Source: Membranipora membranacea
Lineage: Eukaryota; Bryozoa; Gymnolaemata; Cheilostomatida; Membraniporidae
Assembly (NCBI GenBank): GCA_914767715.1
Contig: OU612067.1
Coordinates: 26,758,162-26,822,161 of the forward strand
Length of the DNA: 64,000 bases
Direction of reading: 5' to 3'
This document shows, one piece after another, positions 9,651 to 21,700 of the stretch (within the stretch, counting starts at the first letter, position 1; the number at the start of each line of letters is the position of its first letter). The notes under the pieces were generated by a model, which saw only the letters and a list, made by a program, of their open reading frames with translations, was not told where the DNA came from and searched no databases. Both the position numbers and the translations under genes were made by a program.

Positions 9651-11345
9651 TCCATGGCCAGTCCAGGCAATTGTAATTATAGTAGTATGGCATGAGCATA
9701 TTATTGAAATGACTCATGCATGTGTAGGTAGAGATAATGCATAAGGGTTCAATTTTATCTTGGCCTATTCAAGATAGTCCGGTGGCAGCCCCCTCCTTTC
9801 TTATCACTTCCATTTGCACCTTTGGGTGGATAAGGGTTCTCAGTAGTTTTTGGTACAGTTTTTCACACTGATCGCAATGGTAATATTATACCTTACACTA
9901 AGTTGCACAATAGGCCTCTAATTGCCAAAACCACTGCCGGTTGAAGGGAAAGGGATCAAAAAATTATGATATAGTTTCAAAACATCCAAAATCTGAAGGA
10001 GCATATCATAATTAGTGGCATAGGAGTATTTAACTATCTCGAACCCTCGAATGTTAGAGGCAAGGATGGTTAGAGTGTTGGGAAAAATGTTCCACCCTCG
10101 AATCAAGTAATGAGGAATTGTCTTCTTTTTCTGTTATTATTATTAGTTGTCCTCTCTTTGTCACTGGACATAAAAGTAAAATTTTGATATGAAACCAGTA
10201 GACTTTTTGTTGTCTATTGACATTCCAAGGTCATCTTAATTAATACTTTGGGATGCAACGAAGTTACAGGAAAATACAGATAGAGCAAATCTTTTCTCCC
10301 TAAAAACTTCCTCATGCTACCCTAATGCTACCCAAATCTCTGGAGTATTGCTCTGTATATATTGTTACCCAGAAAGTCCCTTGACTTTTATCCCTCCAAT
10401 CCTCTCATCAATATGCATATTTAGCAACAAAGCAAAGCAAGCACACCTGTCTGTTTTTGTTTATTTTTCATCATCATCATCATGATCATCATTTCATTAT
10501 TGATGATGATGGTTGGTGGTTGATTGATTGTTGTTGATTCATTGATTTTATTGTTGTGTTGATTGATTGAGACTGTCAACAGAACCCCACAGAACCACCA
10601 CTTGGCCATCATAGTCATAGCTATCAATCATGGTCACAACACAGCCTCAGAGTCAGACCCACTGCAGTCATCATGGGCACCTGCTGACTCAGACATAGTA
10701 CACAACATATTGCAAAAGTCTACTATCAACCGGTATACGGACACTTCGAAAATGTTCATTTCAAAAATGGTGTTTGTGGTTTGATTTTTGAAATTGCATT
10801 TTCGAGTTGTCACGGATTCTTATCAACCACCCAACCAATGGGTTGATAATGGGCTTTTGAAATGTGTACTATGTCTGATGGCAGAATATGGGTAGCGTAA
10901 TGTAGATGATGACTTCACGATCATAATAATTGCAGTTGAAGCCTTTTATTCTTCCTCAAAGATGTAAAGTAATGCAATGTAAGTAAATTATATACATCAT
11001 ATTTATTCTGGGGAATGATGTTGATTTTCCAATCTTTAACCTGGAGGTCAACAAGTCACTTACTTACCATTGGAGTTTGTCTGGTTATGTTAATATTCTC
11101 TACTCTAACAATTTGTTAGAGACTCTAACAAATTTGTTAGAGTCTCTAACAGATGCTTGTCTCCTGAAAAAAATGTTTACGCTGCGCGGGGCTTTTTTTG
11201 TTAGAGAGTTGACCAGACAGATTAAATACGCCTATGATTAGTGGAGCTACAGCTTTACATGGGTCTGCTATCATAAATAGCCGAGATGCGGCCACCAACA
11301 TTTGCAATACCCCTTATATAACCTGTATATAATTATCATTAAATT
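9651..11345. other. Unit 1-specific insertion with TCA/TGATT microsatellites
   Basis: Absent from the equivalent place in unit 2 (junction near 34.47 kb). Contains a TCATCA/TGATGA simple repeat at about 10470-10560. Around 11103-11215 there are several CTCTAACA...TGTTAGAG motifs, including a perfect 20-bp palindrome at 11123-11142. No gene is recognised. Confidence 0.5.
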
Positions 11346-12229
11346 AATTTTAATTTTTCAATTATGCAAAACAGGCTTTGAATGATCGTATTGATCTGAT
11401 TTTTTTATGGTGACTGTGTATTGACCCTCCCATCGCGCAGAACACCAGTTTTTAATGCTCTGCGTGTGTCGCTTTTCAAAAAGTACGTATTTTTAGGTTT
11501 CCTTTAAAGTATCATAAAAATCGTCTTTATAAGGTTATATAGCGTGTAAAGCAAAGGTTAACAACTTCAAGTATCATCAAAAAGGTGCGTAGTGCTGAAA
11601 AAATGTTTTTTTTGTTATTAATGGAGTCAATACAAAACGTTCATTCTAACATTCAAAGTCAGTTTTCGAGGCGTCTGCAAAATTGAAAAAAGTAGGGTCG
11701 TTTCAATGCTAGTTATATACAGGTGATATAAGGGAGTATTGCAACCCTTGTTGGCCACATATCGGCTATTTATGATAGCAGACCAATGATAACTTGTGAT
11801 CGCAGCGTTTTTCACTTTATCACTTTTTATAAGCTTGGACATACTCTCAATATTTGATATATCATGCTGATATTACACCAAAAACTGACCAATGTATGTA
11901 CAAATCTGATTGCTGAGTTTGAGTAGCCCAACTCATAAGGTGAGCACAGGACAGACCTTTGAAATCTCAAAAAAACTGACATTTTGGCCATGTTCGGCAG
12001 TGTTTATGGCAACTTGCTGCCTATTGTGCAACTTTGTGTCAGGTACATCATCACCATGTCTCAAAAAACTACCATAGAATCCACTCCTAAAATTTATCCA
12101 TCCAATTTTGAAAATGAAGTTGCGTTTCTAGCCACATTTTTGGTAGGCTGCCACTGGACTAAAAAAATAATGTTCCATTTTGTCAATCACTCTGGAGGCT
12201 AAATATTTTTGTTATAGATATACAAGGTA

Positions 12230-12860
12230 CAGAGTCCAACATGTAAGAAGTTCTCGTCCTTTGCCTGCCAGGCCTGTCATACAGGGTAAGTGATAATAAC
12301 CTACCTCAACTACATGGTAAGGGCGATTGAAAATTCCACTACCATTGCCTGAGTAACTCTAAGTTCAGTTTTACAATTAAGTCATTTGTATGTTCAAGTC
12401 AACTCCATTCAATTGAATAATTTTTAGCTATGATCTGCCTGCTATATTTCAGTCTTAGAAATCAAACTTGAAAGGCAGAAAACTGTAACCCACAGTTTAT
12501 TTAATTATAATAAGATGTTTTAAAAGTATAAAGCAGACGGAAGGATAAAAAAGAATAAAATAAAATACGACCAATGTCCCACAAAAGAACATACATAAAC
12601 AACACTTAATAAATACCCAGTTGAAAAATAAAAAAAACATAGCTAGCCACTACAATAATAGGAAAATGAGGTTCTCCTGATGCTCCTTAGGGGGAATATA
12701 TCTTTGCAGCCCATATATTTTAAAAAGAGTTCAGGTTTGCTTTTAAAGCTATCAGTGTTAGATATAAATCTTTGGTGCAAAAGTTACATCTGAATCGATT
12801 GTCACCCGTAATGTGGTATTTCAAAGGCCACCTGTACAAAGCGCAAAAAACATGTCTCGA
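12230..12860 (-). pseudogene. Inverted relic of the secreted cysteine-rich gene (exon 2 and 3' flank)
   Basis: Read on the minus strand, this resembles exon 2 and the downstream flank of the gene at 4240-5010: CNFCTKDLY-like coding text, then the KRELF and GCKD parts. Substitutions and frame changes remove cysteines. The 3' flank at 12.23-12.32 kb matches the reverse complement of about 5.24-5.34 kb. No exon 1 was found. Confidence 0.6.
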
Positions 12861-13011
12861 CAATGATCTAGGCCTGTATGATAAAAATTACCAAACTAAA
12901 CCAGCGTCTGTCTATCTAGTTAAGTCTGTCTGCGAATTACTATCTGAAACCCAATGGAGAATCAATTTAAAAACACCAGATGAAGATAAAGGTAATCAGA
13001 AAAAATTGTGA
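12772..13011 (+). CDS. Conserved open frame of unknown product
   Basis: A 79-codon frame; the 3' two thirds (NDLGLYDKNYQTKPASVYLV onwards) is also open at about 36045-36210 with a mix of silent and replacement differences, and both copies have GTAATC after an AAAG end. The 5' part is antisense to the cysteine-rich relic. It could be a surviving exon or chance. I know of no family. Confidence 0.25.
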   Translation: MVQKLHLNRLSPVMWYFKGHLYKAQKTCLDNDLGLYDKNYQTKPASVYLVKSVCELLSETQWRINLKTPDEDKGNQKKL

Positions 13012-13380
13012 TTGATTTATTTATTTTTTAAAATATATACTTTATGATATTCACCAACAAATGTATCACAACAAATGACGCCGTGTGAAAAAAGAAGGAA
13101 CCGAATTATGGGATTTTATAAAAAGCAGTTTATTTTTAAATTTTTCAGTTTATGTCATCATTATTTACGAGTGCATATAATATGATAATAGTTACTAAAA
13201 ATACAACAAAGGGTTAGTCAGGTAGTTCGAAACTAGTGTTGTGACAGCCCCATCAAACCGTTCAGTAGTTCAGAGAGCGGAGACATACAGCAGCCAGCCC
13301 GACTGCCACCGAACACCAAGCTCCCAAAGGCTAGCGGCCAAACAGCGGTACAAAAGACAGATATTTTTCCCTTTTCAGAT

Positions 13381-13556
13381 TTAACACTGATTGATATCAT
13401 AGAATGCTGTCTGATCAACTATCTGAGACAGCTGAAGTAAATCACTGTACACATGATTATCGTAGGATTGGACTTTTGATACATATATTAGACACAAAAC
13501 ATCTAGATGGATGCTGAGTTCCTCATTGTTAAGTTGGGACAGCCTTTCATCATAGT
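13381..13556 (-). CDS. Possible C-terminal exon of an unknown protein (copy 1)
   Basis: The minus-strand frame starts at a possible acceptor (TCTTATAG) and runs about 58 codons to TAA at 13381-13383. It is rich in Leu, Asp and Tyr (for example NNEELSIHLDVLCLIYVSK). The duplicate at 36601-36780 is also open over the same length with several silent changes, which argues for former coding. The acceptor AG is lost in the duplicate. Family not recognised. Confidence 0.35.
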
Positions 13557-13699
13557 CTATAAGAGGTCAAATAATTCTGCACATGCTCAGAAAACTTTTC
13601 AGTTTATCTATATATTGACGATTGAATGTAAACTCATTCAATGGTATGTTATTAAAAGAAGATGCCACAATATTAACGGAAATGTTTTTATATAAGTCA

Positions 13700-15054
13700 A
13701 ATATTGCTTCAAAATTTCTCTCAGAATGAAATGGCGTGGAAAATTATAGCATATTAACAAAAGTGGCGGACATGTCTTGTGTGTCAATTGATGTCCAGTA
13801 ATACCAGTAAAATATTTGTACTGGCAAGGGTGAGGTGTAACAATTTCGATAATTCATATTACGAACTGAATGCATTGGGATATATTAACAGAGGCAATGT
13901 GAGACGTTGTGGTGAATGTACCCTGTAGCCAAGAACTATGAGTTAGACACCATAGGGAGAAATAATTCGTCTACTTTGTTAATTAGTACACTAGAGTGAC
14001 AAATGTGGGCACTAAGACCAATTAACATTGAATTGTACTATTCTTAGAATAGCATTTTCAACTCACCATTCTCCAATCAGGGAGCTGTATTTTCCAATAG
14101 ACATACTCACAATTTTCATTTGACATCGAGATCAGTCCCTAGTAGCTTTTTGGAGTTTGCGCAATGTTTGATTATTAAAAAAATCAATTTTCTGTGAGCA
14201 ACAATTTGTATAAACTAGTGTCTTTTTCTTTTAATTGGTTGTTATTTCGTACATAAAACTTTTATTTATGCCTGTCTTGATAATATAAAACAATAAAACA
14301 CTATGAAACAAATCCATAAATCAATGAATATTTTATTAGAGACTGCATTATATCCGGAAGAATGCATATTGTTGTAACAGTTTTAGTCAGGTGACAGTCA
14401 CGTGGTCATACAGTAAAGATGGCACCCTCTACTAGGGACAGCCAATCACATAGCATTTCACATAGACATCTATAAACTTAAATTATTAGAGGATTGAGGA
14501 GTTCATAAAATCAAGTAAGTATTCCTAAATTGAGTGATTACTGTTTATAAGGCTATGAGTGGGCTGCTGTTCCAGGATTGAGTTCAGTGCCAATTAATCA
14601 ACAACAACTAATCAACCTCACAACAATACAATAGCCATCTGAACAATTCAATGAGGATGTTATGGTGTGAGTTATGCACGTAGGTTGGTTGGTTAGTACT
14701 TTTATTGTGAAATAAATAATCCAGAGCAAAGAGGATCTACATTCTGTGACTATGAACACCTGTGCCTATTTAACCTTGTCATTGGCATACTGTAGATTGC
14801 CTCTTGAGATGCAAGGTTACTGCATCATCTTATACCTTTCTTATAAACCACTAAGCCCATAATGCTTCAAAGTAGGAAACAGATGACGCTTTTCACCAAA
14901 GCACCAACTTGATATCAACACAAAGCCACTCAAATTCATTACCAATACATTCTTTGTATTTGTTACGGTCAAACCGGTATAATACTTTCCAGCGTCTTTA
15001 ATGTTACGATGATAGTTGACGTAAAAGGAGCAAAAATCTGAGTGCAAAAAGTTA
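13700..15054. other. Unit boundary sequence without a recognised gene
   Basis: Contains the third copy (about 14590-15000) of the block repeated at 1770-2250 and 2610-3050. The rest is AT-rich sequence with no splice-supported coding region. Confidence 0.5.
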
Positions 15055-15610
15055 GAGAAAGTATACATCAGACACACTCTCTGCGTCTTCATATTCTAAA
15101 GGAGTTGGTGTATCATTATTGCACAAACTGTCACTGGACTCTAATGGGAAATTAGATGTTGAGGCAACCTGATGTCCATCATCATGGGTTTCATTTGGTC
15201 CGTCACTGGTGGCAGGCTGTCTTGATGAATCAATATATCGGTCTTTGGTCGAAGATAGATTTTGTGGTCTGTATGTGAGGTAGCTGCCAGCTCGTTAGAT
15301 GTCTGGTTGCCAGATTGGCAGGGCGTTTCAGAATGTACTTTAGAAGTATGACTCTCCGGACGAGGTTCTGGAGGTGAGCTGTTCAGTTGTGGGTTTTGGG
15401 TTGATTGTTCAGGTATTTGGTGTTTTGGATTCTGGGACCATTTTTCCCTGTCATTAAAGTGTATTCCCCTTCTGTTCATCTCGCGATAACAAGATTCTAA
15501 CAAGTTAAGGGATAAACAGGCAGGTCTGTTTATCGACCTTTCATTCTCTGTGGTCGGTTCCCGCATACTGTTGAGAGACGATGTACAGATGTTTTGTTGG
15601 AAGTTGCTAA
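15055..15610 (-). pseudogene. Remainder of the receptor copy 2 cytoplasmic tail, downstream of the frameshift
   Basis: Homologous to the copy 1 tail and open in a shifted frame at 15141-15614, but disconnected from exon 7 by a 16-nt deletion near 15640 and broken again by a 7-nt deletion near 15220. It retains the segment missing from copy 1 (about 15310-15345) and the acidic C-terminus. Confidence 0.6.
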
Positions 15611-15737
15611 TCATATCAGACTCGTTGGTAGTTGAGTAGTCGGGGAGATAACTTCATAATCTGATGCCAAGTCATTATCTGTATTAGTTTGAGCTTCTAT
15701 GTCGATATCTTCAACAGAAAAATATAAATATTTTCCA
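15611..15737 (-). pseudogene. Receptor copy 2 exon 7: tail with ITAM destroyed
   Basis: The acceptor CTCTAG is conserved. The first ITAM half reads SDYEVI (SYYEVI in copy 1). A 16-nt deletion then removes the spacer and the second half, giving a stop at 15611-15613. Confidence 0.6.
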
Positions 15738-18700
15738 CTAGAGTTGGTTAAATTCAAGTCACAATCCAGAAGATAATATAATATTATTAATATAATATCA
15801 TATTAATACTCTATGCAAAATTTGTAATCGACAGTTTACCCCTTGGTTTAACATACTAGCTTGTAAACACAGAGTAAGGATATATAGAGGGTATAGGTAT
15901 AGGTATAGGTAGAGGGATAGTTATAGTACCTGCGGTTTTTAATTCACTGGGGAAAATCGTCATTCTGGTACCTGCCAATTTTACTAATCCCCTTTTCTTT
16001 CTTTTTTTTGGTTTGCAGACATACCTAACTATGATGGGCCATAAATACATTCTGTATTTAACCAAAAAAAGACTGATTTCCAACTGTTTTGAAATTTCCA
16101 ATCTTTAAGCCATACACCATAATGTTGTCATATCTTTGCTAGGGTACATAGGCTATTAATTATCTGATAATCTAATCTATAATGAGTTATATCATATAGT
16201 TTACATGTGACAAAATAAGGAAATGTTTGTGTAATGACCCAAGTAAAACATAAATCCTCATTTTAAAAACCCAGTTAACTAATAGCATAATATGACAAAA
16301 ATATTGTGTACAGCTAGACTGATGTATATTTTAAAACAGTGAGAGAAGTCTTTAGGTTAAATAGGTAGTAGTGGTAGTAGGTAGTAATAGGTAGTGGTAA
16401 TCATAGGTAGTTATGTCTGCAAGAAAAATCCCATTGTAACATTATAGAGATACCGAGTTTTGGCATCCAACTGTTCACGATTTTCCCCAAATGAATCAAA
16501 ACCCACAGGCTTAATTGTTATCATTGATTATACATCATTGTATATCCTTACTCTGTGTTGTAAATATAGCCACAAAGTTTCTGATTGGTAGGTGTGAGGA
16601 TTAAATTATGTAAAAGCTATATAAAAGGCCTCCTAAGTTCAGAATGTAGTTAGTTGATGTTTGCGACAGACCATAAATCTCAATTAATTACGAGAGGTTT
16701 GTATAAGTAAAATTAGATATGAACAGATACACTTGGAGTTTGATAACCTTAACCATAGCTCTGCAAATTCATAACTTATCAGCACAGCGGAAACTATATT
16801 GTGACGATAAAACATCACAAATTGGTAGGTGAACTCTGTCAAACAGCATACTCTTGAGTTTTTAGACTTTGATGTATATTTGTTATAAAATGGCATGGTG
16901 TCTTATATATGAAAAGTAAGGAAAATTCAGAAAATTTAGACTCTGCACTAGTTTTATGACTAATGTTGAAATCTAAGTTCGCGTGCTCAAACAGCTGTAC
17001 GTTCCAGTTTTTGTGGCATTCATTTAACCAAGAGGAATGTTTGGATACGGAAATGCCGCAAACTCTTGAGTATTTAAACTTGAGCAGAATGATATTTCTC
17101 TCTGCCATTTCTACAAGAAACTTCTATTTGCAATACTTTCATCCAGCAGAGGTCTTTAACAGACATATTTTCTTTCATTTTGTACCGTGTATGGACAGAA
17201 CTGTTATCACTTTACATATTTAATAATTTTTTAGATCAGTATATCATCATAAACTATAAAGGGTCAGGAAAAAGGTGTGAACAAGTGTGCCAGGATATCA
17301 TGCCTCAATATATCGACTTTACGGGTGACAAAAGATGCCGATGTAACTTTTGCACCAAAGATTTGTATCAAATGCTGTTAACTTCAAAAAGCAAAAGGGA
17401 ACTATTTTTAGAATACATGGGCTGCAAAGACATTTATACCCTAATGAGCTTCGGGACATCCCCTACTAATGTGTATTATTTTACTGGCTAGTCTGTTATT
17501 GTTTTTCTCCTTGGCAGGCAATGAACAAGAACTTCTTACATGATGGACTCTGTACCTTGTATATCTATAACAAAAATATCTAGCTTTAATAATGATCGAC
17601 AATGATAGAAAACTTGTAATGACTGTCAACAACAGCAGCAGCCTTGTTCTTTTAAAAAAAATTACATCACCAAAATATGCCGGGAAAGCAATTGCATATG
17701 GAAACATCATCTATGCCAACATATGCATAAATTGTGTTTAAATATACTAACTTCAATAAAATGCTCATGTCATAACATCAATTAAATAATTACAATTGTC
17801 TAGACTGACCTTAAACTTAAACAATATAAGCTGCCAAGACACCAAATATAAGGGATATGTATACTCCAATAACAATGTAATAGTAGGATTTCAAGCTCTT
17901 CTCCGATTGGTTTGTATCATTTCCCTTCTGGGTTTTGCGTGACGTTTGCTGTAGTCCTTCATCATTGGGTTCTAAAATTTTTGTGATGTTGTGGTCATAA
18001 ACTGCAGCTGAAAAATTGGTAAAATATAAATTGAACAGAATTAAATTTTGAAACTTGGCGCTCAAACTATATAAACTTTCTTATTTCATAGACTTTAGAA
18101 ATGGAATTACGTGGAGAGACCATAATTATCTGTTTGCAGCTTTACCGCCCAACCTATGTGTTTATCTTACCTTCTGATGTGGTAGGTGTGAGTGGTAGAC
18201 TTGTGTTCTCTGTTCTAGAGCATTTCAGAGCTGGTGTCCATTGCTGATTTTTACATGTGAATGTTTCAGCTTTGTTTTCCAAAGCATGTCCTGACATGCA
18301 CAATGCTGCGTACTGTGATGAGTTGAACTGAATCTGCTTCAATGTGGCCAAATATGGGATGCCTTCATCTAAACATGACTCAACTGCAGAAGTAAAAAAA
18401 AACATGAGTTTCACTGTCATCAGTTTGTGCCGCGTAAGTCTCGTTGGATAGTTTAATCCAATTTCTGGAAGGGAGATCACCATAGGACTAGTAATACACA
18501 CACACTTATAGCAAGGCCTAACATTACAATCACATCAAATTCACACAGGACGCAAAGAAAAAGGATTTTATACATGTGAGAAACCACCACAGTGTAGACA
18601 TTTTTCAATTCATTCATTGCATTTCTCTGAGGATGTCCCTAGAACTATACAATTGGTGTAAAATTGAGACCCTTTTTAACTGAGGACTGAGCATATTCAT

Positions 18701-21700
18701 ATATTATGTTAAACAATGGGACACACAGACATAGCTAAGAACGCACCTTGATATTTCAGACGTACATATTCGCCTCCTTTAGAAAAATCTTTCATTGTGT
18801 ATTTGATTGTTATGGAGTGGTTGCCTGAAACTCTCTGTAGTTGATTTTTGACGGATGTACTGGTTTGAAAAACTTCATGCAAAACAATTTCATTGCCATG
18901 CCATTGTTGTGACTTAATGGTGAACTTAGATTCATTTGAAGCTGTCATATTGATCACTTCAAGACTGAAGAGCACTGTTGCAGACATAGGCAGACCTCCT
19001 ATTTTCATAAATATATCCGTCACTTTGTTTCTTTCTCCATGAGAAATAGGCAAAAATGAGTAGTCAGTTATATAACCTTCCTTGTGTATCCTTGCATCAA
19101 TAGGTGAAGGAGATCTGCTCATGGTGAAGGCTGGGTAAACTGGAAGTAATAATATGACGGAACATAAAACAGCGTTGGTAGTAGGCCTCTGTTATTTTTG
19201 ATGATAAACTTGAAGTTGAGGTGAAGTTATTTATGCAGTTATTGTCATAATTTACGTGTTGAATTGAAATTCATATATGATTCCTTTGATTTGCTTTACA
19301 GACTCACCTTTAAAGCTAATGACAAAACCTGGCTGGAACAGTTCCCCAACTTCTAATTTTAGATGCACCAGGCCGTTAAAGTATACCTTCTGATCATGGC
19401 ATGGTCCCTTCTGGATTTTGTTGTTGATGATGTTATTTTTCAAGCAAGGTCCATTTGATGCATTCAGCCTTTTTTGTTTGAAGATGATGATGGAATTTCC
19501 GAGGCCTCTTATGGTCACAGTACATCCGCTCGAAAAGCTTTGATGGCCATATGGGGTAGGCATGCGGACAACACCTTCATTTGTTGTAGTCATATCTCTC
19601 AAATTAATCTCGCTGTTTTCCTTAGAAGATCCGCAGAAAAGTGCAGCGTATTTGTTATCTGCCATATCACCACCTGAAAGAAATGATCAAGTGTGAGTCT
19701 CCAGCAACAAAAACCTTACAGGAGAACACAACTGCCAAGTGTATTCGATCAATTGATATTCTTGAAAAATAATAGCAAATATTGTTTTATTCTCAAAATA
19801 TGACCAAGTTGTGTTTTCAACATGAGTCCCATCTACTCTTTGCAATTGAATGAAATTTCTCCAGGGTAATAAGGTAACTGGTTCGGAATTGCCCTCTCAC
19901 GTTAAAACCTTAAAAAATGAAGAGTTGCCCTCTGTCTTCGAATTTTCACAGGCTTTGATATGATTGGCCCATTACATCTTACTTTTTTCTTATTGGCCTG
20001 TTCAATAACTTCATACTGATTACAATATCTGTGTTGGGGAACACTGAGTTAGTTATCGATATTGCTAGTAAGTAGTCAACTTTCTGAACAGCAGTCAGAC
20101 TCAGTGGCACCAATTAGTTACTTCACAGACACATAAGACCACGATGAAGAGATGATGAGCCAACTCAGCTTCACAAGAAGAAGAAGAATGAAATTAGAAC
20201 AGCTGTGAATGGACTTGATTGAATCAATTTGTTGTAGCTCTCAGGTAAATAAATGTTATTTAGTATTTCTTTGGTACACTACTATTCTACTACTCAGTTG
20301 TGAGTGAAAAATGAGTAGACTAACTAAGAAGTCTAGCTAGTAACTGTTAGTTACTATCACTACTAGTAGCTTTCTGTAGTTTGCCAATGGTACCAGTCCA
20401 ATGTACATGTGCAGTGTAATATCAAGCAAGGAGAAGGACTCCTAAGAGTTGTAAGAGGGGGGAGGGGAAGGCTCATACAAGTCCAAGGAGTTAACTCCTT
20501 ACTCCTCGCTTTGTTGTTTGTTGGTGGTGGCATGTTTAGGTGGGCAACTCTCGTGCAACTAATTGTCTAGAACTGTTATTGCTAATCTACTATGGCTACA
20601 TGTAGGCCTACATACTTTACATTGTAAGGAAATGCCCCCTCTCTTTACTACAACTACAGCCTATGTAGGCTGGGTCTTGTATTTGTATAAAGTGTGTGCA
20701 TAGGCTTTGCCTCGGCGCAACTGACGGATCATTATTGCTTTATGTCAACCATTCCCAACTGTCTGAGACTGGTGGGGTCACCCTTAAATACAAACAGCAA
20801 AACTATATACATATCAGTATACACTTTATTTACTGATCAAGCATGCACATATAAGACTAAGTGGTACATCATCATCTAGCTTAGTAGGCGAGACCTGCTT
20901 TTAGCTTCGTTCGAGAATTGGCCACTAATCAATTGAACTATGCTCACTCTTGTGTGAACTATTTGCGAACAAATTTATCTAAGGAGCGAGGATATTGAGC
21001 ATTTAAGTTGTAATGATCTTTTGGTTTACAAAGCACAGCTCATGCTAATTGAAATATTCCCTGGTCTATAATGTAATAAAGAATATACCAACCCCGATCA
21101 CCAGAGGAAGGAAACCAGTGCAGACCTTGCCTTTTGCCAATGGTATTGAATTCAAATGATTTGTTGGCTGTACAGAGTCTCAACTGCGTCACAGTGGTCA
21201 TTTCATTATAATAAGCAGTGATCGGGGAAGGGGGCGGATTGCATATAATATTACATGTGTGGGCTCTTTGAGTTGCAAGCATGTACTTCGCCTTAATTCA
21301 GTGTCAACCACTGACAACCATTGGTTATAGCGGTCTGTAGTTGGAGAGTAGAGAAATTGGTTACTGAGAGAAACTAGACCATTGCCAGCTTGCACACAAT
21401 TGCAAAAGTTTCCCAAATGTAAATCTTCATCAATAGAATGGTGTATTCAAGTGTTGTAGAGGTACTAGCTCTCTAGAGTATAACGCTGGTTTCATTATTC
21501 GTCTTGTTAATTTGGGAAAAAAGAAGATAGACCTAGATACAAGAAATGACTCCTTTTGATTGCAGATTTTTTTGTATTTTAGTCTACATTGTAAAGCAAC
21601 ACAGACCGCAGAATAGTACTGAGAACAGTACAATGAAGAAGAGAGTGTTTGGGTGGTTTATAGCAGATGTGATACAACTCGTAGTATCAATAGTCGTTCA

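Noticed and set aside
10421-10627. 68-codon frame rich in Met, Asn and Thr
   Set aside because: Produced by a TCA/TGA microsatellite.
13507-13695. Plus-strand 62-codon frame, also at 36727-37014
   Set aside because: Antisense to the better supported minus-strand frame ending at 13381 and 36601; the second copy diverges at the repeat boundary.
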